Source: JAHEJN01 sp963787285
Lineage (GTDB): Bacteria; Actinomycetota; Acidimicrobiia; Acidimicrobiales; JAHEJN01
Length of the DNA: 64,000 nucleotides
Reading direction: 5' to 3'
Assembly: GCA_963787285.1 (NCBI GenBank)
Contig: CAWBCM010000013.1
Location: forward strand, 62,001 to 126,000
How positions within the stretch are numbered: position 1 is the stretch's first letter; the number at the start of each line of letters is the position of its first letter. The position numbers and the translations under genes are program-made. The notes below the pieces were generated by a model. The model made no database searches, was not told the DNA's origin, and worked only from the letters and a program-made list of their open reading frames with translations. Positions 9,708-23,965 of the stretch are shown here, one piece after another.

Positions 9708-10895
9708 ATGGCCAAGGCAACTTTTGTGCGGAACAAGCCCCATGTGAATGTGGGGACGATGGGTCATATCGATCATGGTAAGACGACGTTGACGGCGGCG
9801 ATTACGAAGGTGTTGTCCGAGAGTGTGGAGGGTTCGGCGTTTACGTCGTTCGAGAATATTGACAAGGCGCCTGAGGAGCGTGAGCGGGGGATTACGATCA
9901 ATGTTTCGCATGTGGAGTATGAGACCGAGAATCGGCATTATGCGCATGTGGATATGCCGGGGCATGCCGATTACATCAAGAACATGATTACCGGTGCGGC
10001 GCAGGTGGATGGCGCGATTTTGGTGGTGTCGGCGGCGGATGGTCCGATGCCTCAGACCCGTGAGCATGTGTTGTTGGCTCGTCAGGTGGGGGTGCCGTCG
10101 ATTGTGGTGGCGTTGAACAAGGTCGACATGGTCGATGATGACGAGTTGATCGAGTTGGTGGAGATGGAAGTTCGTGAGTTGTTGGATGAGTACGATTTTC
10201 CTGGGGATGACACGCCGATCATTCCGGTGTCGGCGTTGAAGGCGTTGGAGGGTGACCCGGATGCGGCGGCGCAGGTGTTGGCGTTGATGGCGGAGGTGGA
10301 TTCCTATGTGCCGGAGCCGGTGCGGGATATGGACAAGCCGTTTTTGATGCCGATCGAGGACGTGTTTTCGATTACGGGTCGGGGCACGGTGGTGACGGGC
10401 AAGGTCGAGCAGGGTGTGGTGCACACGGGTGACACGATCGAGATCGTGGGGATCAAGGACACCCAGACCACGACTTGTACCGGGGTGGAGATGTTCCGGA
10501 AGTTGTTGGATCAGGGTCAGGCGGGGGACAACATCGGGGCTCTGTTGCGGGGTATCGACAAGGATGATGTGCAGCGGGGTCAGGTGTTGGCGGCGCCCAA
10601 GAGCATCAATCCTCATACCCGGTTCGAGGCCGAGGTGTATGTGTTGACCAAGGACGAGGGTGGCCGGCACAAGCCGTTTTTCAGTAACTACCGTCCGCAG
10701 TTCTATTTCCGGACCACCGATATCACCGGGTCGATTGCGTTGCCCGAGGGCACCGAGATGTGTATGCCCGGTGACAACACCACCATGACGGTGGAGTTGA
10801 TCGCACCGATCGCGATGGATGAGGGTCTGCGGTTCGCCATCCGTGAGGGTGGCCGTACCGTAGGCGCCGGCGCCGTCACCAAGATCCTCGAATAG
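9708..10895 (+). CDS. tuf: translation elongation factor EF-Tu
   Basis: A 395-residue EF-Tu that carries aminoacyl-tRNA to the ribosome with GTP. Start ATG follows an AGGAAGG ribosome site. GTPase motifs: GHIDHGKTTL (P-loop), the RGITIN switch I region, DMPGHADY (switch II, His present), NKVDMVDD and SALKALEG; domains II and III follow. It sits after tRNA-Thr and tRNA-Met and upstream of tRNA-Trp-secE-nusG, recalling the tufB arrangement of enterobacteria. Codon use is unlike all neighbours: leucine is mostly TTG, glycine often GGT/GGG, Asp GAT, Val GTG, while flanking ribosomal and RNA polymerase genes use C-ending codons. The shift is strongest from about 9750 to 10560 and fades toward the 3' end. 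Confidence 0.98.
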   Translation: MAKATFVRNKPHVNVGTMGHIDHGKTTLTAAITKVLSESVEGSAFTSFENIDKAPEERERGITINVSHVEYETENRHYAHVDMPGHADYIKNMITGAAQVDGAILVVSAADGPMPQTREHVLLARQVGVPSIVVALNKVDMVDDDELIELVEMEVRELLDEYDFPGDDTPIIPVSALKALEGDPDAAAQVLALMAEVDSYVPEPVRDMDKPFLMPIEDVFSITGRGTVVTGKVEQGVVHTGDTIEIVGIKDTQTTTCTGVEMFRKLLDQGQAGDNIGALLRGIDKDDVQRGQVLAAPKSINPHTRFEAEVYVLTKDEGGRHKPFFSNYRPQFYFRTTDITGSIALPEGTEMCMPGDNTTMTVELIAPIAMDEGLRFAIREGGRTVGAGAVTKILE

Positions 10896-10932
10896 AAGAC
10901 CGGACCCACCCTTCGCCGCTGCGGCAGCCGGT

Positions 10933-10946
10933 GTTACGGTTGTAAC
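10933..10946. promoter_or_regulatory. short inverted repeat upstream of the ECF sigma gene
   Basis: GTTAC-GGTT-GTAAC is a perfect 5-bp inverted repeat in the 78-bp gap between tuf and the sigma factor gene, 27 bp before the GTG start. It could be an operator or part of a promoter; the sequence alone does not decide. Confidence 0.25.
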
Positions 10947-10973
10947 GCGCGGCGCTACGAGGGGAGTCAGACC

Positions 10974-11570
10974 GTGGATGAGATGAGTGGGTTGATCGAG
11001 GCGGCGAAAGGCGGCGACCGCGCCGCGTTCGACGAGATCGTTCGACGCACGCACCGCGACGTCTACTCGCTCGCAGTGCGGCTCACCGGTGACGAAGAGG
11101 ATGCCAACGATGTCGTGCAGGAGGTGTATGTCCGGGCCTACAGGGCCATTCGCCGTTTCCGCGGCGATGCTGCCCTCAGCACCTGGTTGTACCGCATCTG
11201 TGCCAACTGCTCGGCCACCTTCCTGCGCAAGCGCACTCGTCAGCGATGCGAGGTCCTCGAGGAGAACGACCTGGTGCTCGACCACTCGCCCGACAACGAC
11301 CCCGTGCTGCGGGCCGAGGCGAGCCTGGCCCGGAGCGGCATCGAGTCGGCCATCCGCGACCTGCCCGACCGGCTCCGAGCCGTGGTCGTGTTGCGTGACG
11401 TGTACGACCTCAGCCACCACGAGATTGCCGCGGAGCTCGACATCTCCGAGTCCGCGGCCAAGGTGCGCCTGCATCGTGCCCGTCGCAAGCTCCTCTCCGT
11501 GCTCGAGGGCGTGACCGATGCTGACGGAGCTGCTGACGACGCTGATGGAGAGGCTTCGGATGTCGGCTGA
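10974..11570 (+). CDS. ECF-type RNA polymerase sigma factor
   Basis: A 198-residue sigma-70 family protein with only regions 2 and 4. Region 2 spans about residues 8-80 (FDEIVRRTHRDVYSLAVRL, DANDVVQEVYVRAYRAIRRF, STWLYRICANCSATFLRK), and region 4 about 120-175 (IRDLPDRLRAVVVLRDVYDL, HHEIAAELDISESAAKVRLHRARRKL, the helix-turn-helix). The C-terminal tail is Asp/Ala-rich. The GTG at 10974 has a GGGGAG site 8 nt upstream; an ATG at 10983 is an alternative. The next gene overlaps its 3' end and encodes a small membrane protein, the usual place for an anti-sigma factor. Target genes are unknown. Confidence 0.92.
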   Translation: MDEMSGLIEAAKGGDRAAFDEIVRRTHRDVYSLAVRLTGDEEDANDVVQEVYVRAYRAIRRFRGDAALSTWLYRICANCSATFLRKRTRQRCEVLEENDLVLDHSPDNDPVLRAEASLARSGIESAIRDLPDRLRAVVVLRDVYDLSHHEIAAELDISESAAKVRLHRARRKLLSVLEGVTDADGAADDADGEASDVG

Positions 11571-11850
11571 GCCGAACCTGGCCAGTGTCACCGACCTCAC
11601 GCAGTTCCTGGCCGACGCACGCGATCGTCAGGAGTTCGCCTGGTTGTTCGACCAGCTGGCCGAGCTTCGCGCTTCACTCTTCGAGCCCCCGGCCACCCTT
11701 TTGCCCTCGGTCTTCGACGAGCTCGATCGCACCGATCGTTTCGCATGGGCCAGGTCGGCGCCGCCACGCTGGATCGCCTACGCGGGCGGATTGGCCGCCA
11801 GTGCCGCCGGTGCACTGGTTATCGCCACCCGAACCCGTCGCGCCCACTGA
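11560..11850 (+). CDS. small membrane protein coupled to ECF sigma (possible anti-sigma role)
   Basis: A 96-residue protein beginning MSAEPNLASVTDLTQFLADA. The ATG at 11560 lies 11 bp inside the sigma gene and has a GGAGAGG site just upstream; an in-frame ATG at 11518 would add 14 residues. The N-terminal two thirds look soluble and helical, and one hydrophobic helix (WIAYAGGLAASAAGALVIAT) lies at the end, followed by a basic tail. No zinc-binding HxxxCxxC anti-sigma motif is present and no family was recognised. Overlap with the sigma gene suggests a partner or regulator (inference only). Confidence 0.6.
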   Translation: MSAEPNLASVTDLTQFLADARDRQEFAWLFDQLAELRASLFEPPATLLPSVFDELDRTDRFAWARSAPPRWIAYAGGLAASAAGALVIATRTRRAH

Positions 11851-11921
11851 CGCGCTCGGTCGAGCCTCCGGGCGGGACCGGAGTCTCGGGACGGGCTGGT
11901 AGCCTGACCGGTCGAACCTTT

Positions 11922-11997
11922 AGGGGCGTGGCTCAATTGGTAGAGCACCGGTCTCCAAAACCGGCGGTTGGGGGTTCGAGTCCCTCCGCCCCTGCCA
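11922..11997 (+). tRNA. tRNA-Trp (CCA)
   Basis: Cloverleaf with acceptor AGGGGCG/CGCCCCT, D-arm TGGCTCAATTGGTAGAGC, anticodon loop TCTCCAAAA (anticodon CCA), T-arm GGGGGTTCGAGTCCCTC, discriminator G and an encoded CCA end. Located 70 bp upstream of secE, the conserved actinobacterial position. Confidence 0.97.
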
Positions 11998-12067
11998 CGT
12001 ACGTACGGCATCACCCCCGTGATGTGGACACCGGCCCGAACCAGAGGGTCGTCGAGGACAGCAAACC

Positions 12068-12364
12068 ATGGCAATGAACCGAGAACAGAAGCGCATGCTT
12101 CGCCGGCAGGGCGAGGTCGACGAGCAGGGCGAACGCATCGCCACTCGTCGGGCGCCGGCCGCCCACCAGCGAGAGCAGCGGGCCAGCGTGCCACAGTTCT
12201 TCCGCGAGGTCCGCGGCGAGCTCCGCAAGGTCGCCTGGCCGTCCCGCGACGAGGTCGTGAACTACTCGGTCGTGGTCATCGTGGTGGTCGTTGCCCTCAC
12301 CGCGATCATCGCGGGACTCGATTTCCTGTTCGGTGAAGGCATCCTGAAGTTGTTCGAGCGATGA
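12068..12364 (+). CDS. secE: preprotein translocase subunit SecE
   Basis: A 98-residue SecE, the small essential subunit that clamps SecY in the SecYEG channel. A basic N-terminal arm of about 55 residues precedes the conserved amphipathic segment FFREVRGELRKVAWPSRDEV and a single transmembrane helix (SVVVIVVVVALTAIIAGLDFLF), as in single-helix SecE proteins of most bacteria. Its stop overlaps the nusG start (ATGA). It follows tRNA-Trp, matching the conserved order tRNA-Trp-secE-nusG-rplK. Confidence 0.96.
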   Translation: MAMNREQKRMLRRQGEVDEQGERIATRRAPAAHQREQRASVPQFFREVRGELRKVAWPSRDEVVNYSVVVIVVVVALTAIIAGLDFLFGEGILKLFER

Positions 12365-13197
12365 GCATCACCGACGAAGACCACAGCCCCGAAGAGGACG
12401 ACGCCGTGACCGTAGACCCCGAAGCCGCCACCGTGGCCGACGAAACCCCCTCCACGCCCGACCCCGTGCCCGCTGACGCCGTGACCGAGGCCCCCGAGAT
12501 CACCGACGCCCCTGATGTCACCAAGGCCGAGCCCGAGGCCGACGCCGAACCCGAGGCTGTCGAGGTCGCGGCAGCGGTCGACGAGGATGCCCTCATCTAC
12601 GAAAAGGATGTCGAGGAAGCCGACGTCCCGCCGCCGGTGAGTCCCTACGACCGGCCCGGACGTTGGTATGTGGTGCACACCCAGTCGGGATACGAGAAGA
12701 AGGTCAAGCAGAACCTCGAGGCCCGCATCAACTCCATGGGCATGGAGGAGCGCATCCATGAGGTGGTCATCCCCCTCGAGGACGTCGTCGAGTTCAAGGG
12801 CGGCAAGAAGGTCGTCGTCCAGAAGAAGGTCTTCCCCGGGTACCTGCTGGTGCGTTGCAGTCTCGACGACGACGCCTGGTACGTGGTGCGCAACACCCCT
12901 GGCGTCACCGGATTCGTCGGTGCGGGGAACAAGCCGTCGCCCCTCGGTCGTCGCGACGTCGAGACGTTCCTCGCCGCGAAGGTCGAAGGTGACGAAGCGG
13001 CGATGGCCAAGAAGAGCAAGCCCCGCCTCCAGTACGAGGTCAGCGAGACCGTCCGCGTCAAGGAAGGTCCCTTCGCCGATTTCTCGGGCGAGGTCATCGA
13101 GATCAACGAGGATCAGCTCAAGGTGAAGGTGTTGGTGAACATCTTCGGGCGCGAGACCCCTGTCGAGCTCGAGTTCGCGCAGGTAGCGAAGCTCTGA
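12361..13197 (+). CDS. nusG: transcription termination/antitermination protein NusG
   Basis: A 278-residue NusG that binds RNA polymerase and links it to Rho or the ribosome. Residues 1-97 are an acidic Glu/Asp/Ala/Pro-rich extension absent from short NusG proteins but common in actinobacteria. The NGN domain follows (RWYVVHTQSGYEKKVKQNLE, VFPGYLLVRC, RNTPGVTGFVG, about 98-205), then the KOW domain (VKEGPFADFSGEVIEINEDQ, FGRETPVELEF, about 220-278). It overlaps secE by 4 bp and precedes rplK by 49 bp. Confidence 0.97.
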   Translation: MSITDEDHSPEEDDAVTVDPEAATVADETPSTPDPVPADAVTEAPEITDAPDVTKAEPEADAEPEAVEVAAAVDEDALIYEKDVEEADVPPPVSPYDRPGRWYVVHTQSGYEKKVKQNLEARINSMGMEERIHEVVIPLEDVVEFKGGKKVVVQKKVFPGYLLVRCSLDDDAWYVVRNTPGVTGFVGAGNKPSPLGRRDVETFLAAKVEGDEAAMAKKSKPRLQYEVSETVRVKEGPFADFSGEVIEINEDQLKVKVLVNIFGRETPVELEFAQVAKL

Positions 13198-13246
13198 GAA
13201 CCCCGGCACACTGCTACGTCCGCTTTTCGAGATTCCGAGAACCCCC

Positions 13247-13672
13247 ATGGCCAAGAAACAAGTAAGCGCAGTCGTCAAGATCCAGATTCCGGCTGGCCAG
13301 GCATCGCCTGCACCACCGGTGGGTACCGCTCTCGGTCCCCACGGTGTCGCCATCATGGACTTCTGCAAGGAGTACAACGCGCGCACCGAGGCCCAACGCG
13401 GCACCGTGGTGCCCGTGGAGATCTCCATCTACGAGGATCGCTCGTTCACGTTCGTTCTGAAGACGCCGCCGGCGTCGGTGCTCTTGCGCCAGGCGGCCGG
13501 GCTCGAGAAGGCCGCGAGCACTCCCGGGAGCGAGACGGTCGGCTCGATCAGCGATGCTCAGCTCACCGAGATCGCCCAGACCAAGCTGCCCGACCTCAAC
13601 ACCGACGATCTCGATCAGGCCAAGCTCCAGATCGCCGGTACCGCCCGCAGCATGGGCATCACGATCGCCTGA
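13247..13672 (+). CDS. rplK: 50S ribosomal protein L11
   Basis: A 141-residue L11, which forms the GTPase-associated centre with 23S rRNA and is the contact for thiostrepton and RelA-dependent sensing. MAKKQVSAVVKIQIPAGQAS, PPVGTALGPHGVAIMDFCKE and the C-terminal rRNA-binding domain (PPASVLLRQAAG to AGTARSMGITI) are all present. Length is normal for the family. It lies between nusG and rplA. Confidence 0.98.
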   Translation: MAKKQVSAVVKIQIPAGQASPAPPVGTALGPHGVAIMDFCKEYNARTEAQRGTVVPVEISIYEDRSFTFVLKTPPASVLLRQAAGLEKAASTPGSETVGSISDAQLTEIAQTKLPDLNTDDLDQAKLQIAGTARSMGITIA

Positions 13673-13751
13673 GCATCCGCAACATCATCGTGCACGGGGA
13701 CGACCTCGCCCCGGCCGGTGTAATCCGATGAGGGACCCGAAAGGGGCAGAC

Positions 13752-14438
13752 ATGCCAGGTAAGCGATATTCCGATGCGAAGCGCCGCTACGACAACGAGC
13801 GGTTGCACAGCCCGGCCGAGGCGATCGACGTGGTGAAGTCACTCGCCAGCACCGGCTTCGACGAGAGTGTCGATGCCGTTGTGCGACTCGGCGTCGATCC
13901 GCGCAAAGCCGAAGAGATGCTGCGCGGCACCGTGTCGTTGCCCTCGGGCTCCGGCAAGGACGTCCGGGTGGCCGTGTTCGCCCAGGGCGAAGCGGCCGCC
14001 GCCGCCCGTGAGGCCGGCGCGGAGTTCGTCGGTGGCGACGACCTCGCCGCCGAGGTCGAAGGCGGGATGCTCGATTTCGACGTGGCCATCGCCAGCCCCG
14101 ACATGATGCCCACGGTCGGCAAGCTGGGCCGCGTGCTCGGTCCACGTGGACTCATGCCGAACCCCAAGACCGGTACCGTCACCCCCGACGTGGCCAAGGC
14201 CGTCGAAGAGTTCAAGAGCGGCAAGGTCGAGTACCGCACCGACCGTCAGGCCAACGTGCATGTGCCCATCGGCAAGGTCAGCTTCGACACCGAGGCGCTC
14301 CAGGCCAACTTTGCGGCCCTGATGGACGAGCTCCAGCGGGTCAAGCCGGCGGGTTCCAAGGGTCGCTACGTCAAGCGCGTCGGGGTGTCCTCGACCATGG
14401 GTCCGGGCGTGAAGGTCGACCACACCCTCTACGCCTGA
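13752..14438 (+). CDS. rplA: 50S ribosomal protein L1
   Basis: A 228-residue L1, part of the mobile L1 stalk; it often represses its own operon by binding the L11-L1 mRNA. MPGKRYSDAKRRYDNERLHS starts the protein; VRLGVDPRKAEEMLRGTVSLP, GRVLGPRGLMPNPKTGTVT and GSKGRYVKRVGVSSTMGPGV are family signatures. The ATG at 13752 has AAGGGG just upstream; an in-frame ATG at 13728 is less likely. Confidence 0.97.
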   Translation: MPGKRYSDAKRRYDNERLHSPAEAIDVVKSLASTGFDESVDAVVRLGVDPRKAEEMLRGTVSLPSGSGKDVRVAVFAQGEAAAAAREAGAEFVGGDDLAAEVEGGMLDFDVAIASPDMMPTVGKLGRVLGPRGLMPNPKTGTVTPDVAKAVEEFKSGKVEYRTDRQANVHVPIGKVSFDTEALQANFAALMDELQRVKPAGSKGRYVKRVGVSSTMGPGVKVDHTLYA

Positions 14439-14721
14439 TCGATCCCGCTCCCACGCGAGGATCGTCGCGGCCTGGCCGCTAGCCTGCCCCGCACAATTCA
14501 AGTTCTGCTCGCCGAAGACCTCCGGTGCTCCCCTGGGAGCGTGAAATGGCATCTGCCAGCCCGATGAGGCGGACACTCCCGAACGGCACCGCTTCGTCGG
14601 TTCGTTCCTGGGCGTTCGTCCGGTTTCCGGCGGACGCCCATCGTCGTTTTCGGCCCACCAGCCGGCGGCGTGAACCCGAGGTGCTGAGGCATCTCACGAG
14701 CAAGTGAAAGGGAGGTGCCAC
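14439..14721 (+). promoter_or_regulatory. rplJ (L10) leader region with candidate attenuator
   Basis: A 283-bp non-coding gap before rplJ, the position where L10-L12 autoregulatory leaders occur. Two hairpins are visible: GCTCC-CCTG-GGAGC at 14527-14540, and a longer one with 7-bp arms TGGGCGT (14609-14615) and ACGCCCA (14634-14640) followed within 6 nt by a TTTT run at 14647-14650, which resembles an intrinsic terminator. An internal GTCCG/CGGAC pairing overlaps the second hairpin and could be a competing structure. This suggests attenuation or L10-L12 binding control; no family match was computed. Confidence 0.45.
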
Positions 14722-15498
14722 ATGGAGAATCCACGACCCGAGAAGGTCGCCGTCGTCGATGAAGTGAAGTCGAAGCTCGAGGCTGCCACCGGGGTGATTC
14801 TCACCGAGTACCGCGGGCTGAACGTCACGGCCATGGCCGAGCTCCGCAAGTCCATTCGCGATGCCGGCGCCGAGTACAAGGTCTACAAGAACACCCTCGT
14901 GCGGTTTGCCGCCCAGTCCCTCGACATCGACCTCGACGAGCTGCTCACCGGTCCCACGGCGGTTGCCTTCGCGTCGCCGTCGGCCGACGGCACTCCGGGT
15001 GACACCGTCGGCCTGGCCAAGGCACTGGTCGACTTCGCCAAGGCCAACGACATGCTCGTCGTCAAGGGCGGGTTGCTCGGCGATGTCGCCATCGACGCCG
15101 ACGGCGTCACGGCACTGGCCAAGACCCCGCCGCGCGTCGAGCTGTACGCCGAGTTCCTCGGAGCCGGTCTGAGCTTCTACCAGGAGTTCGCCGGACTGCT
15201 CGACGCCAAGCTGCGTGAGTTCAGCTACGCGTTGCAGGAACTGGTCGACAAGGGGGTGCTCGCCGAAGGCGACGCACCCGCCGAGGAACCTGCACCCGCC
15301 GAGGCCGCGGCCGAGGAAGCTGCACCGACCGAGGCTCCGGCCGAGGAACCTGCACCGACCGAGGCTCCGGCCGAGGAACCTGCACCGACCGAGGTCGCGG
15401 CCGAGGCCGAAGCGACCGAAGAAACGAATCAAACCGAGGCTGTTGCCGAGGTTCTCGACGAGTCTGGCGAAGCCAGCGACAGCACGGAGGAAGATTGA
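14722..15498 (+). CDS. rplJ: 50S ribosomal protein L10 with acidic repeat C-terminal extension
   Basis: A 258-residue L10, the base of the L12 stalk; about 175-180 residues is usual. The core spans roughly 1-178 (VAVVDEVKSKLEAATGVILT, EYRGLNVTAMAELRKSIRDA, EYKVYKNTLVRFA, LLTGPTAVAF, and the L12-binding helix ending near VDKGVLAEGD). After it come about 75 residues rich in Ala, Glu, Pro and Thr, built on the decapeptide EAPAEEPAPT. ATG at 14722 has a perfect AAGGGAGG site; a GTG at 14704 is in frame but less likely. It precedes rplL by 2 bp. Confidence 0.97.
   Translation: MENPRPEKVAVVDEVKSKLEAATGVILTEYRGLNVTAMAELRKSIRDAGAEYKVYKNTLVRFAAQSLDIDLDELLTGPTAVAFASPSADGTPGDTVGLAKALVDFAKANDMLVVKGGLLGDVAIDADGVTALAKTPPRVELYAEFLGAGLSFYQEFAGLLDAKLREFSYALQELVDKGVLAEGDAPAEEPAPAEAAAEEAAPTEAPAEEPAPTEAPAEEPAPTEVAAEAEATEETNQTEAVAEVLDESGEASDSTEED
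15271..15390 (+). repeat. 30-bp tandem repeats inside rplJ
   Basis: Four head-to-tail 30-bp units (15271-15300, 15301-15330, 15331-15360, 15361-15390). The last two are identical and the first two differ at a few bases; a degenerate fifth follows. They encode the decapeptide repeats of the L10 C-terminal extension, so unit number may vary between strains by slippage. Confidence 0.9.
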
Positions 15499-15500
15499 TC

Positions 15501-15881
15501 ATGGCAACCAAGGAAGAAATTCTCGACTCGATCGCGTCGATGACGGTTCTGGAGTTCAAGGAACTGCTCGACGAGTTCAAGGAGAAGTTCGATGTCCAGG
15601 CGGCGGCTCCGGTCGCCGTTGCCGCCGCGGCAGCCGCCGGCGGCGCCGACGTGGCCGACGAGGAGGAGAAGAGCAGCTTCGATGTGATCCTCACCGGCGC
15701 CGGCGACAAGAAGATCCAGGTGATCAAGGAGGTCCGTGGCCTCACGAATCTGGGTCTGAAGGAAGCCAAGGAGCTCGTCGACAACGCTCCGAAGCCCGTC
15801 ATCGAGGGTGCCTCGAAGGACGACGCCGAAAAGGCCAAGGCTGCCCTCGAGGCCGCCGGGGCCAGCGTCGAGCTGGCCTGA
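15501..15881 (+). CDS. rplL: 50S ribosomal protein L7/L12
   Basis: A 126-residue L12, present in several copies on the ribosome to recruit translation GTPases. The N-terminal dimerisation helices (MATKEEILDSIASMTVLEFK), the flexible Ala-rich hinge (about 38-52) and the C-terminal domain (EKSSFDVILTGAGDKKIQVI, LTNLGLKEAKELVDNAPKPV, KAALEAAGASVEL) are complete. ATG at 15501 lies 2 bp after the rplJ stop, with GGAGG inside the rplJ end. Confidence 0.98.
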   Translation: MATKEEILDSIASMTVLEFKELLDEFKEKFDVQAAAPVAVAAAAAAGGADVADEEEKSSFDVILTGAGDKKIQVIKEVRGLTNLGLKEAKELVDNAPKPVIEGASKDDAEKAKAALEAAGASVELA

Positions 15882-15915
15882 GCCTCGCGTCGACGCGGAA
15901 TCTGCAATCAACACC

Positions 15916-15953
15916 CCGCAGCGGTGGTTCGGGCAACCGGGCCGCCGCTGCGG
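15916..15953 (+). promoter_or_regulatory. rplL-rpoB intergenic hairpin (attenuator or processing site)
   Basis: Perfect 9-bp arms CCGCAGCGG (15916-15924) and CCGCTGCGG (15945-15953) enclose a loop that can itself form GGTT/AACC. No T run follows, so it is not a classical terminator. The same gap in Escherichia coli holds a partial attenuator and an RNase III site that set the ratio of L12 to RNA polymerase; a similar role is an inference. Confidence 0.5.
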
Positions 15954-16037
15954 CGCGTCCGTCGTCCTTTCGGTGGGGCAAAACCCTGTGATTCCGGTGG
16001 TCTTGGTAGCGGTTGTGTTACATCCGGCCCGAATTCC

Positions 16038-16066
16038 TTGACCTCAGGAGCCAGTTTCCTTACCCT
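16038..16066 (+). promoter_or_regulatory. candidate rpoB promoter 1
   Basis: TTGACC (16038-16043), 17-bp spacer, TACCCT (16061-16066): near-consensus -35 and an actinobacterial TAnnnT -10, 184 bp before rpoB and downstream of the rplL-rpoB hairpin. Confidence 0.45.
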
Positions 16067-16114
16067 GACGCCCATTCGCAGGCCCGCGCAGCCGCTAGCT
16101 GTGCTGTGTTCGGG

Positions 16115-16144
16115 TTGATATCGATGCTCGCGCACGCCTAGACT
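16115..16144 (+). promoter_or_regulatory. candidate rpoB promoter 2
   Basis: TTGATA (16115-16120), 18-bp spacer, TAGACT (16139-16144), 106 bp before the rpoB start. Together with promoter 1 it suggests that rpoBC can be transcribed separately from the ribosomal protein genes. Confidence 0.45.
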
Positions 16145-16249
16145 CCTGTTGTCGTGTCGTGCCGCTCGTAGCTTCGTCCTCAAAGACAAAGGTCCTTGCG
16201 CGCCGCCGCGCGTCTTTTCCGTTTTCTGCCCTGCCCCCAGGAGTGCACT

Positions 16250-19840
<3,591 letters not shown>

Positions 19841-19914
19841 ATGCCCGCCCCCGCTCACCAACCCCAACGCAACGCCGCCCTATTCGACGTCACGAACTGA
19901 TCAGGAAGACACAC

Positions 19915-23845
<3,931 letters not shown>

Positions 23846-23883
23846 ACCCGCCCGACATCGACCCGAACCACCCGAACCACCCG

Positions 23884-23930
23884 AAATCCCCATCGGCAGT
23901 AGCGCTATCCGCTACTGGCCGTGGGGATTT
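23884..23930 (+). terminator. rpoC terminator
   Basis: Long interrupted hairpin: AAATCCCCA (23884-23892) pairs with TGGGGATTT (23922-23930), and inside it AGTAGC (23898-23903) pairs with GCTACT (23911-23916) around a 7-nt loop; GGC/GCC pairs add support. The A and T tracts at both ends would let it act in either direction. It closes the rpoBC operon 39 bp after rpoC. Confidence 0.8.
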
Positions 23931-23965
23931 CGTGGGTTTTGGGGTGGGGCGTAGGCTCACCGGCG

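Noticed and set aside
9516..11600. A 694-codon minus-strand frame across tuf and the sigma gene
   Set aside because: Antisense shadow crossing tRNA-Met; no recognisable domain and biased composition.
15271..15390. CRISPR or mobile-element repeats
   Set aside because: The repeats are directly adjacent, in frame and encode the L10 tail; there are no spacers or element ends.
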